From the NCBI GenBank assembly GCA_036924285.1, contig JAYKYS010000004.1, positions 29,420,001 through 29,484,000 on the forward strand: a DNA stretch of 64,000 nt. The letters are read 5' to 3'. Of this stretch, positions 1 through 11,384 are shown piece after piece. The DNA comes from Asterella californica. Its lineage: Eukaryota > Streptophyta > Marchantiopsida > Marchantiales > Aytoniaceae. Within the stretch, counting starts at the first letter, position 1. Each line of letters starts with the position of its first letter. Under the pieces are notes generated by a model. That model made no database searches, was not told the DNA's origin, and saw nothing but the letters and a program-made list of their open reading frames with translations. Both the position numbers and the translations under genes were made by a program.

Positions 1-1146
1 GGGTCTCTCCCAGTCTGGTGGTCGCATGACAGGTGCTTCTGCCAACTTCTTCTTCAACGTCTCAAACGCCTCATGCTGTTTCTCGTGCCAATGGTATTCT
101 GTTGTCTTCTTCAGCAATTCTGTCAGTGGCGCAGCAAGTATGGCGTAGTCTTTGATGAACCTTCTGTAATATCCAACATGTCCTAGGAAGGCTCTCAACT
201 CGCTGATGTCAGTAGGGGGTTGCAGGGAGAGTATTACTCGAACTTTCTATACATCTACTTCTATGCCTCGACCTGATACTCTATGTCCAAGAAGTATTCC
301 TTCAGTCATCACGAAGAAACACTTCTCAGGATGTAATGCAAGTCTGGCTTCCCTACACTTCTGAAAGGTTTTGGCTAAACACGCTGCATGTTCTTCACGT
401 GTGCCAAAAACACAAAAATCATCTATAAAGATCTCTAAAAATTTTCGCAAATAGTCTTGAAAAATTGAGGTCATCATCCTCTGAAAGGTAGCTGGTGCAT
501 TGCATAGTCCAAAGGGCATCTTGTGATAAGCATAAGTGCCCCAATCTGTAGTAAAGGTAGTCTTGTCCTTATCTTGCTCTCTTATGGACACTTGATTATA
601 CCCTGAGAACCCATCCAGAAAGCTGTAACATTCCTTTCCAGATACATGATCCAAAATGGTATCAGTAAAAGGTAAAGGGTGATGATCCTTCTTGGTTGCT
701 GCATTCAGCTTTCTGAAATCTTGACAGACTCTTATCTTTCCTGTTTGCTTCTTGGCTACGACTACTATGGGTGCTACCCATTCGCTGCTTAACACAGGAA
801 AAATAATACCTGCCTTTAGGTACTTATCTATCTCGTCTTTAACCATCAAGGAGTATTTTGGGTTGAGTCGGTACTGCCTCTGTCGTACAGGTACTGATCC
901 TTCAATGAGGTCGATACGATGTTCTCCCCACTGTGCAGGTATCCCTTTCATGTCTTCCACAGTCCAGGCGAAGACATCTTGGTAATGGATCAGCATCTGA
1001 CGATACACTTCCAACTCTTCTCCTTGTACCACAACAGAAATCTTTAGGCTCTTACCTTCGCTTATTAGTAGGTCTTGGGATGCTCTTGGAAGAGCTATAC
1101 CATCTGTATGACTGGTCTCTGCACTCCCATGACCTAGCTGTGATTG
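1..1146 (-). pseudogene. pol: A1 pol fragment: reverse transcriptase, broken
   Basis: This is the N-terminal part of the A1 pol reading frame, in frame after the UAG that ends gag-pro at 1147-1149. The reverse transcriptase fingers and palm are clear: the VCQDFRKLN block, LDGFSGYNQ with the first catalytic Asp, MPFGLCNAP, and the FIDDF catalytic motif equivalent to YXDD. A UAG at 247-249 replaces the Glu codon present at the matching place in A2, truncating the protein just after the thumb-proximal GHRVSGRGIEV block. Downstream of it the frame stays open to position 1 (FLGHVGYYRRF region). RNase H and integrase lie outside the window. Non-functional as it stands. Confidence 0.88.
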
Positions 1147-3411
1147 CTATTCGGTCTCGTTCATATCTTCTTCTTCATCAATTTCATAGCACTGTAGATA
1201 GTTGACCATCGAATAAGGGTCTCCTTTCCTTTCTCCTGCGCTGCTTGTTGATGAATCAGATCATGAAGTGTAACCCTCATCAGTCGACTCCATTTCGCCC
1301 TGATGTGTTATCTTCTTCCAAGAAACCATCACATCCTTATTAGTTGGTTTCTGTGGATCTTTGAACTGTAAACGGTGTCAGTACCAATCTGTTAGTACCT
1401 TGGCACCATACAACCATGGCCTCCCAATCAAAATTTGATAACCAGACTTAACCAAAGGGCGCAGCACAACATAAGTAAGTTTAAAAGAAATTCCGCCTAT
1501 CAAGGTGGGAATGTTGCGCAGTAGCCCAAGTGGTCGTCTTCTCGTTTGATCTGCCAGCCGTAACACCCGCTGAGTTTCTTCAAACTTACTGAAACCCAAC
1601 GTGTGTGCCGTGTCTTCTGTCGTTATGTTGACTCCTGATCCGGAGTCAATTGGCACTTTCCTAATCACACAACTTGCAACCTCCACTTCCACTTCTGGAG
1701 ATCCCAGGTCTTCTGCCTCGATGTGAAACAGAGAAGGTAATTTTGATCTTCTTGCTTTAGTGGGTTTCTTCAGTGCTTGAAGTAACAATTTTCTGTAAAT
1801 TTTGTTATCTTCAATCAGCTGCTTGAAACTTATGTTAGCCTTCTGTGTTTCCAGATCAGCTACCACATCATAGTGTGGTACTGCCACAGGTTCTTTCTTC
1901 ACAGGTTCCGGTCGACTGTGCTTCTTCGGAACCTCTTCGTTCTTGGCCGCAGTCTTGTCATCAGTGGCCGAAGTACGGAAAATCTTGGGTACGGACGAAG
2001 TTGATTGTTCTGGTACTTCGGCCGAAGTTGTATCAGCTTCTCTTGCCGAAGTTCCTGCTCGTAGTAACTCCTTCTTCAGGAGTTTGCGGACTTCGTCCGT
2101 AATGTCAACTGGTAGTCTCGGAGGATTTACGCTCTTCAGCGTTTCTTCTTCCTCCGTATCCTCCTCAACTATCTTCTTCTTGGCTTTCTCCGCAGCCTTC
2201 TTCTGCTTCTTCAGCTCTTTCTTCGATTGAGTCTTTATGGGTGCTTCTTCTACCTTTCTCTTGGATTTGAAGGAGCTTCTGGTATCCACTTTGCAAACCC
2301 AAGTTTCTTCTGGTGGCCATCCTTCATCTCCAGCGGCTTTCCATTCTTCCAAGTCCACCTTGTGGAGTTGTGCTTCTCCAGGACGTTCTGTTTTGGGATC
2401 AAAGCGAACCCCTCTCTTCTCCACTGGTGGATTGGTACAATCTGCCGTGGCGTGCCCTGGTTGATGACATTTTGCACACAGTGCTACATAGCCTAGATGC
2501 TTCTTCGGATGTGGACAATTGGGTGACCAATGTTCTGTACTACCACAATTGAAACAAGACCCATGGGGTGGTGGTTTATTGGCTCCTGCTGGAGTCATTA
2601 AGTGTTTCTGAGACACATTTTGTGCTCTCTCTCTTGGTACAAATCTAGAAATGGATATGGGTTGGATAGGGGTTATCGGAGAAGGTTGAGGAGGTCTGGG
2701 AGATTGGGGTGGTGTTGCTTGTGGTATGGACTGTACTCCATACACATCATCTGGAGTCTCTATAAAGAATGAACTATAATATGACTCGAATGCGGGTGCC
2801 CATTCTACATGTGACGCTTGAAATGACCTTGCGTTTGTACACTCTGTATTGGCATGCCCTTGTTTCCCACAGGTCGTACACCATAAGCTCGGACGTGATG
2901 CCGAAGGTGACTTCCTCCTGTCAGGAGTCCCTATCATCTGAACTTTCAGATCCGCGAACCCTTTAATCATCTCCTCCATAAGGTGATTATTATCCCCTTT
3001 TGCTTTGCCCTTCTTTTCCTTCGAACTTTTCTTTTCCTTGGACGAAGAACTACGTTTCATTCTTCGTTCTTCTTCGCTCGAAGAAGATGAGCTCGACGAT
3101 GAAGATACTTCGGCTTCGGCTGAGGAAGACTCATCATCAGAAGATTCGTCGAAGGAAGAAGGTTCTCTGCGACTCTTCCTGCTTCTTCCTTCGAGTCGTT
3201 TTCCCTTCCTTCCTTTCTCTCTTTCCTTTCTTCTTCCCTTTTATCCATCCTCCCTTACTTCCGAGGGTGGATGCTTCAAATGCTTCTGCTGAGGCAACAA
3301 CCTCTTCAATGACGTCCATCTTTCCTCGACGACACCAGATCTCCATTTCAATCGGTAAGCCGGTAACTAGTCATTCGGTGGCTTGATCCATAGAGTATGG
3401 GTTGGCTGTAC
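1147..3411 (-). pseudogene. gag: A1 gag-pro, C-terminal part (zinc knuckles and protease)
   Basis: This is the sense-downstream half of A1 gag-pro, cut from its N-terminal half (12303-13425) by element B. It encodes a Ser/Lys-rich segment, three CCHC zinc knuckles (WCTTCGKQGH, CFNCGSTEHW, CAKCHQPGH), a Lys/Glu-rich linker and a retropepsin-like protease with IDSGSGVNI. It ends at UAG (1147-1149) followed by CAA-UCA, a context discussed in the findings. Lesions relative to A2 are a CGA-to-TGA change at 1378-1380 just after the VLTDWY motif and a 2-nt deletion near 3176 in the Ser/Arg-rich stretch. The protease motif itself is intact here, unlike in A2. Confidence 0.88.
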
Positions 3412-4325
3412 TGTAAACCCTCCGCGGTCCTATCGATCACTACCCCCCCGATCTCTCAACCTCCACGATCGTCATCCACGAATCTGCAACATGTCGGGCC
3501 TGTCTCTCACTCAGGGGTCACCTCTGATGGCTTTGATGGAAGCACACCATGAACTTGAAGGGAAAATGCTGAGTTCAGTCATTCATACACCCACAAACTT
3601 ATCAACTAAAAATCTCCTTAAACACATCAACTAAAAATCCTCCATTCTAACAACGTCTCTCAAGTTCTCACATGCTAAAAATATCCCACACTCTCTATAT
3701 TACTCAAGTTGTCATTACGACAATGTGAAAACAAGGATGAGGAGCTCTTCTCTACTCCTCTATTTATACATTCTAGGTTTTTACTTTGGTACTCCCGGTA
3801 ACTCAGCCGTAACTACTTTTACCGGGTTTTACTAAGATATTACTTAAGGTAAAAGCATTGATCACATGGGCTTTTTACCTTTTCACATGGGCTTATTCCT
3901 TCAAAGTCAACAACTTCTAGAAGGATTCTGGAATATTCTCAAGGAATCTCGAATTTCCACCCCCCCTCTACACTAGGACTCACTAAAAAGGAAACATGTG
4001 GAATCTCTTCTTGTTTTTAATGCCCACAAAGTCCACAACTTTAATCCAACCACTAATATCAAGTCAAAAAGGAGATAAGGGATACTTTCCACCTCCTTTC
4101 TACCTTTTAGACAAGATGACAAGATAGTAGTGCTCACTCTTTAGCAAATATCTGAATTCTGCCAAAAGTACAGCTAAGTTTAACCATAACTAACTTTTAT
4201 ATAGTCATGACTAACTTGATACATCCTTAAAGTACTTTGGCAGCCAATAAACATTCTCAACACTTAGTTATAACTAAACACCTTACTAATAGACAAACTT
4301 CCTATGTGTAACATAGGTCGTTACA
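3412..4325 (-). repeat. Element B 3' LTR
   Basis: 914-bp LTR, TG...CA ended, matching 11385-12298 base for base as far as I could check. On the sense (minus) strand a TATA box (TATAAATA, 3761-3768) sits in mid-LTR. It contains no significant ORF. Confidence 0.95.
3761..3768 (-). promoter_or_regulatory. TATA box in B 3' LTR
   Basis: The minus strand reads GTATAAATAGAGG, a textbook plant TATA box. The same site in the 5' LTR at 11734-11741 would drive the genomic RNA. Confidence 0.7.
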
Positions 4326-4338
4326 TTTTACCCCCGGA
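4326..4338 (-). promoter_or_regulatory. Element B polypurine tract
   Basis: The minus strand reads CCGGGGGTAAAA directly against the LTR start TGTAACG. This is the expected plus-strand primer position between the end of pol and the 3' LTR. Confidence 0.75.
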
Positions 4339-7300
4339 CTAAATTTTCGCTCCGTCCTCGGAGTGAAGAGAGAGCTTTCGTCGATGAAACAACTTCAACT
4401 TGTCATGATTTACTCGATCAAATCTCCTTCCTCCCAGCTCCTGAAGGTCATATGTGAAGTTGCTCCACACCTTATCTACAACAAAAGGACCAAAATATCT
4501 CGGAAGAAACTTCTTCCTAGCCCTCTTGAATCTGATAGCATCATACAACATAACCCAATCTCCGACTTGAAAAGGTTTTACCTCCCTCTTGCCCAACCGT
4601 TTGTCGTAACTCTTCTTTTGATACGCTTGAGCTCGTTCCATCCGGATCATTGCTACCGCTCGGGTCTCTTCCAACTCCATGAGTTGCTCCCTTCTTGATC
4701 TGACCACGTCTTCTCCTCTCGACCTCTTCAACTTTCGTTGAATAGTTTGAAAAGTATCCAATTCGAATTGGATCGGCAACTTGGACTCCACTCCATAAAC
4801 CAGTCGAAATGGGGAGTATCCAGTAGAAGTCTTTGTTGTCGTTCGGTACTCCCATAAGATGGCATGTAGCCTCTTATCCCAAGTATGTTTCGCAGTTTCA
4901 ACACCAGCATCTTTGGCGAGCATCATACAAAGTGTAAGATTGGTCTTCTCCGCAAGACCATTAGCATTTGGTTTGTATGAGGTCGTTACTCGTGGCTTGA
5001 TAGAAAAGTGTTGTAGCATAGCAGTAGTCATGCTCCCTACAAACTCTCCTCCTCTATATGAGACCAACTCTAACGGACATCCAAATCTCGTGATGATCCT
5101 CTCCCATAGGAATCTACCGACTTCTGTTTCATTGGTCTCCCTCAAAGGTCTAGCCTCTACCCACTTGGTACAATAGTCAGTGGCGACTACAATGTATCTA
5201 TTGCCTCGAGGTGTCTTATTAAGAGGACCTACAAAGTCAATACCCCATTTCTCAAACGGCCCTAATACTGGAATTGATCTTAACGGAGGTGTTCTAGTAG
5301 ACTTTAGAGCAAATGCTTGACATACGTCACAAGTTTTGCAATAGTCTAAACACTCTTTGAAAATCCCTCTCCAGTGATAACCCGCATCCAAAATCTTGAA
5401 GGCTGTTATCTTACCAGCAAAGTGACCTCCGCAAACAGTTCCGTCGTGAAACTCGTGCATTAGCTTGAATGCCTCCTTCTGACCAACTGCTCTCCTTAGT
5501 AACCCATCTGCTCCTTGATGAAACAGAATTCCCTCCACCATGGTGTAAGGTTTGCATCTCTTGATCAGCGCGTTACGTTCTCGAGTATGCATACCTTTTG
5601 GAAAAGAGCCATCTGCAAGGAAACTCCAGATTTCCTTGTACTCCTCCGGTATCTCCTCAATGCTTGTGATGGTCATCAGATGCTCGTCTGGAAATGAATC
5701 ATCAAACGGTTCTTCTCCCTCATCATCATAAGCCCTTGACAAAAGATCAGCATTTGCATGCTTCTTCCCTGGTCTATCTTCGATCACATAATCGTATTCT
5801 GTTAGAAGGATCTTCCAACGAGCAATACGACCTTCGGCATTAGGCTTATTAAAGATATACTTTAAAGCCTTGTGATCTGTGACTATGGAAAATTTCCCTC
5901 CTAGCAAGTAGTGTCGAAATTTCTTCAATCCAAAGATCACCGCTAATCCTTCTCGTTCAGTCACGGAGTAATTCTTCTCCGCTGGAACCATCTGCCTACT
6001 AGCATAAGCTATAGGATGATCATGCACATCTCCATCTAGCTGACTTAATGTACATCCGATTGCTACATTAGAGGCATCCGTATACAGAATAAATGCTTTA
6101 CTCCACTCAAGTTTAGCAAGTATAGGAGCTGTCACTAATGCCTTTTTCAGCTCCTCAAATGCTTCCTTTGCCTTCTGATCATGCACTATCAAGTCAAAAT
6201 CAACTCCCTTCTTCATGTACATAGTCAAAGCTATTGCTTTGTTTGAGAAGGAAAAGACAAACCTACGATAATATCCAACCATGCCAAGAAACTGCCTCAA
6301 CTTTGTCAAGTTGATCGAAAATGAAGATCCACAATCTTCTTCACCTTCTCAGGATCTACCGCAATCCCATTCTTGGAAATGATGTGCCCTAACAGTAGAC
6401 CTTCTTCGCAGCCAAAGATGCACTTCTCTGGATTTAGAGAAGCGTTGGCTTGCTCCAACCGCTGCAAAACTTTGATCACATGATCAAAGTGGTCCTCCTT
6501 TCGTCCGTACACACAGAAATCGTCAATGAAATCCCGAACAAACTTCCCTATGAATGGTTCAAACACCTTGTTCATGAACCGTTGAAACGTGGCCGGAGCA
6601 TTACACAATCCGAATGGCATCACCCGAAATGTAAATGTTCCTCAAGGAGTAGTGAAAGTAGTCAACTGTTGGTACTCCTGTGCTATCTTGATCTGGTTAT
6701 ACCCACTATAACCATCACCAAAGCTGTACCACTCATGACCAGCAACTTCCTCCAAAATCTCATCTATAAATGGTAGAGGATAATAATCCTTCTTGGTAAC
6801 TGCATTCAGCTTCTTATAGTCTATGCACACTCGCAGCTTACCATTCTTCTTCTTGACAATCACAATGGGTGAAACCCATTCTGAGTTCTCCACCTCATAG
6901 ATGAAACTCGCCTCCTTCAACTTGTCTATCTCCTCCTTGACCATCATTGCTGTTGTAGGATTGACCCTTCTCTGCTTCTGTCGAACTGGTCTTGCGTTCT
7001 CCTCCAATTCGATTCTATGAGTCTCGAGAGTCACCTCCTTCAAATCCTTGTAGCTGAAAGCAAACACATGGATATATTTTCGAAATATATCTAGGAATCT
7101 ACTTTTCTCCTCTTGAGTGACATTGATACCAAACTTCAGCGTAGAGAGTCTTCTCACAATCTCTGCCTCACTCAACTCTTCTTTGTCAGGATCTTTCTCC
7201 ACTGCTGGTCGAGGCAACAAGTCAATAGCACTAAGCTGATGTAATGATTCATCTCGACCAAATCCTTCGTCCTCAGACGAGGATTCTTGATCGTAAGAAT

Positions 7301-9224
7301 CTCCGGTATCTACTTCTGATGCACTCTGATCATCCTCCGTATCAGATTCCCAGTAGTCACTAGTGGGTCTATCAGAGTCAGAAGTCACAACTCCAACACC
7401 CGAGAGAGGAACTATCACTCTATGATCTCTAGGCCCAATCCGTAAGTATCCCTTGTGCCACCTATCAGTGGTGCGCACAGCTCTCAACCAAGGCCTACCT
7501 AGGAGCAAATCATAACTAGAGTCCTTTAACACTTGAAAGGACATCAACGTTTGAACTCCCATCACAGACACGACCACCTTCTCTAACACCCCAAGAGGTC
7601 TTACCCGTTGCTTGTTAGCCATCCCCACGACAATGCTAGCCGGGCGAGTTGGTTCCATCCCCAACTTCTTCATCAACCTCTCCGATATGGCGTTGACAGC
7701 CGATCCTCCATCCACCAATACGTCAGAGACGTAGTGACCATTCAACCGGACTTCAATCTTTGAAGCCCTAGTGCATACCTCTGAAGCATGCACATCCACC
7801 ACACCAACTCCCACAGACTTTGATGTCTTGCTCTTGGGTTTCTTCTTCTTGCTTCTCTTAGAACTCAGTCCTCCTCTGAGTTCTCTTCGTAAGCTGGGAT
7901 TAAGTGCGATCAGTTGTCCAACAGTGATGTTGGCTTTCTGAGCACCCACATCTTCAACCACATCATATCCCGCTTGGGAAGATGAAATGGTGAAATCTGC
8001 CATCCCTAGCTTCCTTCTTGGCTCCCTTGGTGTACTCGAAACATTACTCGAACGAGTACTTCTACTTGCTGACTCCTCCATGAAAACCGGTTCATCAGAA
8101 AATCGAGTTCTTTTCCTTTCTTGAGCTAAAAGCTCCACCGGTGCATGAGAAGAGTTTGAACTCTCTCCTTTCTCGTAGATGGGATCTCGCACGACATCGA
8201 TAGTAGCCACCCCCTTGTCTCGTCCTTGTGATGGATTTCCTCCACCCACATTCATTCTGACAGCTTCGGCACCTCTCGCTCCGTTGTTAAGACAATTTCG
8301 CTGGAAATGAGAACCTCCACACGTCCAACAAGTGATTCCTCCAAAGTTACCTTGGTTACCTCCAAAGTTACCTTGATTTCCTCGGTTGGGATTGTTGTCG
8401 TAACCTCTTTGACCTCCTCCTCCACCTTTGTTCCTCCATTCTCGTAACTGCACCACGTTTATCTTGAGATCCGCAAGAGTATCGGTGATGCTCTTCAGCT
8501 CGGCATGAAAATCAGAGGCGGCAGTAGACATCGTTGTTGGGACAAATGGTCTTGGCACCACCGTTGGAGTAGGAGCTGACGTTGAAGCAATCACCAATTG
8601 TGATGGTGCAGGTGCGATCGTTGTGACTACACCAGGAGTCGGAGTTGACACCAGAGCAGCATGATGAGGTTGGATGATATCTCCTTCATCCAAACTCTCT
8701 TCCATATTTGTCGCTATCTTGATGGCCTCCGCTTTGGTTGCTGGCTTCTCGTACCTCACTTGGGTTCGAATTGAAGGCCTCAACCCTCCCACCAAGTTCT
8801 TGGTCAACACTGCTCCAATCCCCGCCATCGTTAACTCCACATTGTCTCCACTCTTCCGTAGGACCGTCCGAAACCGTTGCTCCAACTTATCCACCCTTTC
8901 GGCATATTGCCGAACTTTCTCGTCATCCCGTTGCTTCAAATGAGTAAGCTCCACCATGAGCTTCTCATAACTCTCTTCTGGAAGAAATTCTTCGATGAGT
9001 GCATTACTCAACGTCTCCCATGTGTCCTCAACTGCACCAGGTGTCTTGCTCTTCACTCGGTCTTCATACCACGTAAGAGCAAAATCTTCTAAAAACTCTG
9101 GCAGTAACAACACCCATTCTTCCTTCCTTCTCACGTTGTTTCCGATGCAACCTCTTTTGAAGTCTCGTACAAATGGTTCTACATCTTCATTGTCCTTCTC
9201 ATGAAACACTGGTAACTTCCCCAT
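4339..9224 (-). pseudogene. pol: Element B gag-pro-pol polyprotein, broken
   Basis: One long frame starting at ATG 9224 (MGKLPVFHEK). In order it encodes a Retrotrans_gag-type capsid (DFALTWYEDRV), a Gly/Asn-rich knuckle CWTCGGSHFQRNC, a protease with VDGGSAVNAIS, reverse transcriptase (LRVCIDYKKLN, FGDGYSGYNQ, FIDDF), RNase H (YTDAS, TEREGLAV, VTDHKALKY), an integrase HHCC zinc finger, the DDE core and a GPF-type C-terminal domain. Lesions: (1) TGA at 6642-6644 where Trp is usual before GTF; (2) a 1-nt frame break near 6310-6330, between the reverse transcriptase and the LRQFLGMVGYYRR block; (3) the second integrase catalytic Asp is Tyr (SYRGGEF, codon 5056-5058). The first two stop translation and the third would disable the enzyme. 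No stop or shift separates gag from pol. Confidence 0.9.
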
Positions 9225-9437
9225 CTTGTAACTATTCTTTCTACCCTTCTAATTTTTGTGCAATAACTACTCGCTAAAAGAGTACGAACATCACCAATTC
9301 CATTCGCGAATAATCTACCATAGGTAAAATGAAAGGAAATGGTTGTAACAACACCTCTTGTGCCATCTCTTCTCCCAAGGTAATCATGAGCCTGAGTCGC
9401 ATCACCGCCTTCTCCACCATCCGAATGACGATCTCCA

Positions 9438-9914
9438 TCACAACTCAGCTGAGTCCTCTTTTGAAGTCGACAACTTCTCCGTCTCCGCTCTTTGAGTCTC
9501 GTCCAACTTCTCGACTACTGACGTAAGTAGGGCGGCCACATCTACGCACTTGTGTCCTCTGGATAGATCACCCACTCCACAACTTGGACAAGGATCTTCG
9601 CCTAGAAGATGAATTGGCGCTGGTGACGATGGACCCACTCGAAGACTTAAATCAGTAAACTCCCGCTTCCCTTTAGCTCTCTCGGTTCTGATTCTAGTTG
9701 GACAATTCACTACTTTGTGTCCCAACCCTCTACAGAAATAACACCACAAGTCGGTTTCTACTCTTCTCCTCGGAGATTCTACTTGAGGTTTAGTACTAGG
9801 GTTTTCAAACTGGACGATAATCTCTCTCGAACTTTCTCCGACACTTACTATGACATCTAAACCTTGAGGAAGGTTTCTAAGTCTAACTTTCCAATCTTTT
9901 AAATTTCCACTCAT
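9438..9914 (-). CDS. Element B ORF2: small zinc-knuckle protein
   Basis: 158 codons from ATG 9914 (MSGNLKDWKVRL) to the stop at 9438. It holds one classic CCHC knuckle, CYFCRGLGHKVVNC, which would bind single-stranded nucleic acid, followed by a Cys pair (CPSCGVG) and an acidic, Ser/Thr-rich tail. It lies upstream of gag-pol in the same frame but separated from it by several stops over 213 nt, so it is a separate product. Gag-pol has its own knuckle, so this is an extra nucleic-acid-binding protein of unknown role. It may be a split-off nucleocapsid, an RNA chaperone or a decayed exon. I do not recognise a named family. Confidence 0.6.
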   Translation of the reverse strand: MSGNLKDWKVRLRNLPQGLDVIVSVGESSREIIVQFENPSTKPQVESPRRRVETDLWCYFCRGLGHKVVNCPTRIRTERAKGKREFTDLSLRVGPSSPAPIHLLGEDPCPSCGVGDLSRGHKCVDVAALLTSVVEKLDETQRAETEKLSTSKEDSAEL

Positions 9915-10052
9915 GTTGCACCTTCTCAACCATTAAGTGGACAAAATATCATAGAGGAAAATAATTCTACATCACTTTCTTAACTCTTCCGAGCTTTATA
10001 TTGGAAATCTTGTATTATACATGCTATACACGAAATAAAATCTAATCTAAAT

Positions 10053-10370
10053 TTAACTATCGAAGATATGATCCTCCTCACCATCGTTTGTACTAATCAC
10101 AACAGACATCTTGAACTCACTCTTGTAAAAATCCAACTCTACTTCACCAGGAGCATTCGTGGCCTCCACAGTGAATGATGCTTTAAACTCGGCTTTCTTC
10201 AAATCTGTGCCAATGGTCACGGAAGCTTCTTCGTATAGGGTAAAGAGGGCACCCCAAGTGCTATAGATGCGGGTTCGTAACTCATCTATACTCAACTTGG
10301 GCTTCTCCGTCTCTGTTCGAACTCCTAAACGTCTCTTCTTCCACCTCGTCATTCGAACAGGATTCCCCAT
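10053..10370 (-). CDS. Element B ORF1: unrecognised 105-residue protein
   Basis: Opens at ATG 10370 (MGNPVRMTRWKKRRLG), the first coding region after the leader of element B. It has a basic N-terminus (WKKRR), a central part with predicted mixed structure (TRIYSTWGALFTLYEE) and an acidic C-terminus (DGEEDHIFDS). No catalytic motif, signal peptide or membrane segment is visible. It ends 138 nt before the zinc-knuckle ORF starts, suggesting a polycistronic or spliced arrangement. It could be a chance ORF. The regular amphipathic pattern favours a real protein, but support is weak. Confidence 0.4.
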   Translation of the reverse strand: MGNPVRMTRWKKRRLGVRTETEKPKLSIDELRTRIYSTWGALFTLYEEASVTIGTDLKKAEFKASFTVEATNAPGEVELDFYKSEFKMSVVISTNDGEEDHIFDS

Positions 10371-10566
10371 GAAGTATCTTCAAGACCTCCTTGTATGCCG
10401 AAACGTGTATCTCTTAGTTGGTAAGAGATCTCTCCAAGATTTTTGTTATCTCCAGTAGCTCAACCTCCAAGCTACTAAATCATGAAGTTTCAACAGAAAC
10501 TTCCCTAATCAGAAGAGATGGTGATGACTGTACAAATTTTCAGAGAACTGAAATTTGTATATTTTC

Positions 10567-11080
10567 ACTTCCCTCGTGGTTGTCAACCCCCTCCACTTTG
10601 AAAAATTCTTTCTCCCTCTTCAGACCTCATCTTCTCATGATTTCTTTTGTCCTGGATAGCTTATCAGCCACTCTAAAACACTAGAAAGACCCCCTCAACT
10701 CTCACGAATAGACCCCCTCAACTTTGAAAATTCATTGCTCCCTCTCTAGACCACCTTTTCCTATGATTTCTTTTGTCTTAGATAGGTTATCAGCCAATCT
10801 AAAACACTGGAAAGTTTCTCAGGAAAATAAAATTCACAGAAAATCTGACAATGACTGTAAACTTTTTCCAGAGAACAGAATTCCTCAACTCTCACGAATA
10901 GACCTCCTCAACTTTGAAAAATCATTGCTCACTCTCTAGACCACCTTTTCCTATGATTTCTTTTGTCTTAGATAGGTTATCAGCCAATCTAAAACACTGG
11001 AAAGTTTCACAGGAAAATAAAAATCACAGAAAAGTTGACAGCGACTGTACAAATTTTCCAGAGAGCAGAATTTCTAAACT
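10567..11080 (-). repeat. 190-bp tandem repeats in the element B leader
   Basis: About two and a half copies of a 190-bp unit lie between the B primer site and its first ORF. The marker CCTCAACTTTGAAAA recurs at about 10714 and 10904, each time followed by GATTTCTTTTGTCTTAGATAGG. A shorter, more diverged copy starts near 10580. The unit has no long ORF on the sense strand. Leader repeats of this kind may hold packaging or translation signals. Confidence 0.8.
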
Positions 11081-11362
11081 CACAAATTTCTCTCCTCTAA
11101 TAACTTTTCTCTCCTCCTTTCTCTACAACTCTTGTTGCACCCTCTTTCAACTCTCCTCAAACTCTTTCTAAGTGAACAAGATGTAAAGAATGACTTCGAA
11201 CGCGTCATATATCACTACGGGATACACGAAAGGTTCTAACGTTGCTAACATCGCGTTAGCTCTCTCTCCTCCCAACGTTCTCTCCATGTGCTCTCTCATA
11301 ATCTCCTTTTGTCGAATATAGAACTGAACTCTAAACATCGTTCAACTATCCCTTCAAGTGAG

Positions 11363-11380
11363 GTCCCGGCAACGGAACCA
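11363..11380 (-). promoter_or_regulatory. Element B primer-binding site
   Basis: The sense strand reads TGGTTCCGTTGCCGGGAC, starting 4 nt after the 5' LTR. It resembles the plant tRNA-Asp site but has several mismatches, so a different tRNA, or a variant of Asp, may prime it. Confidence 0.7.
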
Positions 11381-11384
11381 AAAA

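Noticed and set aside
4339..4620. Chromodomain at the integrase C-terminus of B, A or D
   Set aside because: The tails end shortly after the GPY/GPF module (LKLFHRRK in B, RRVKKYW in D) without a chromodomain-like sequence.
9438..9914. N-terminal part of B gag-pol read through from ORF2
   Set aside because: The frames are the same, but several stops lie in the 213 nt between them, so simple readthrough of one stop cannot join them.
10567..11080. CRISPR-like array
   Set aside because: The units are about 190 bp, nearly contiguous, without regular unique spacers, and lie in the leader of a eukaryotic-type retroelement.
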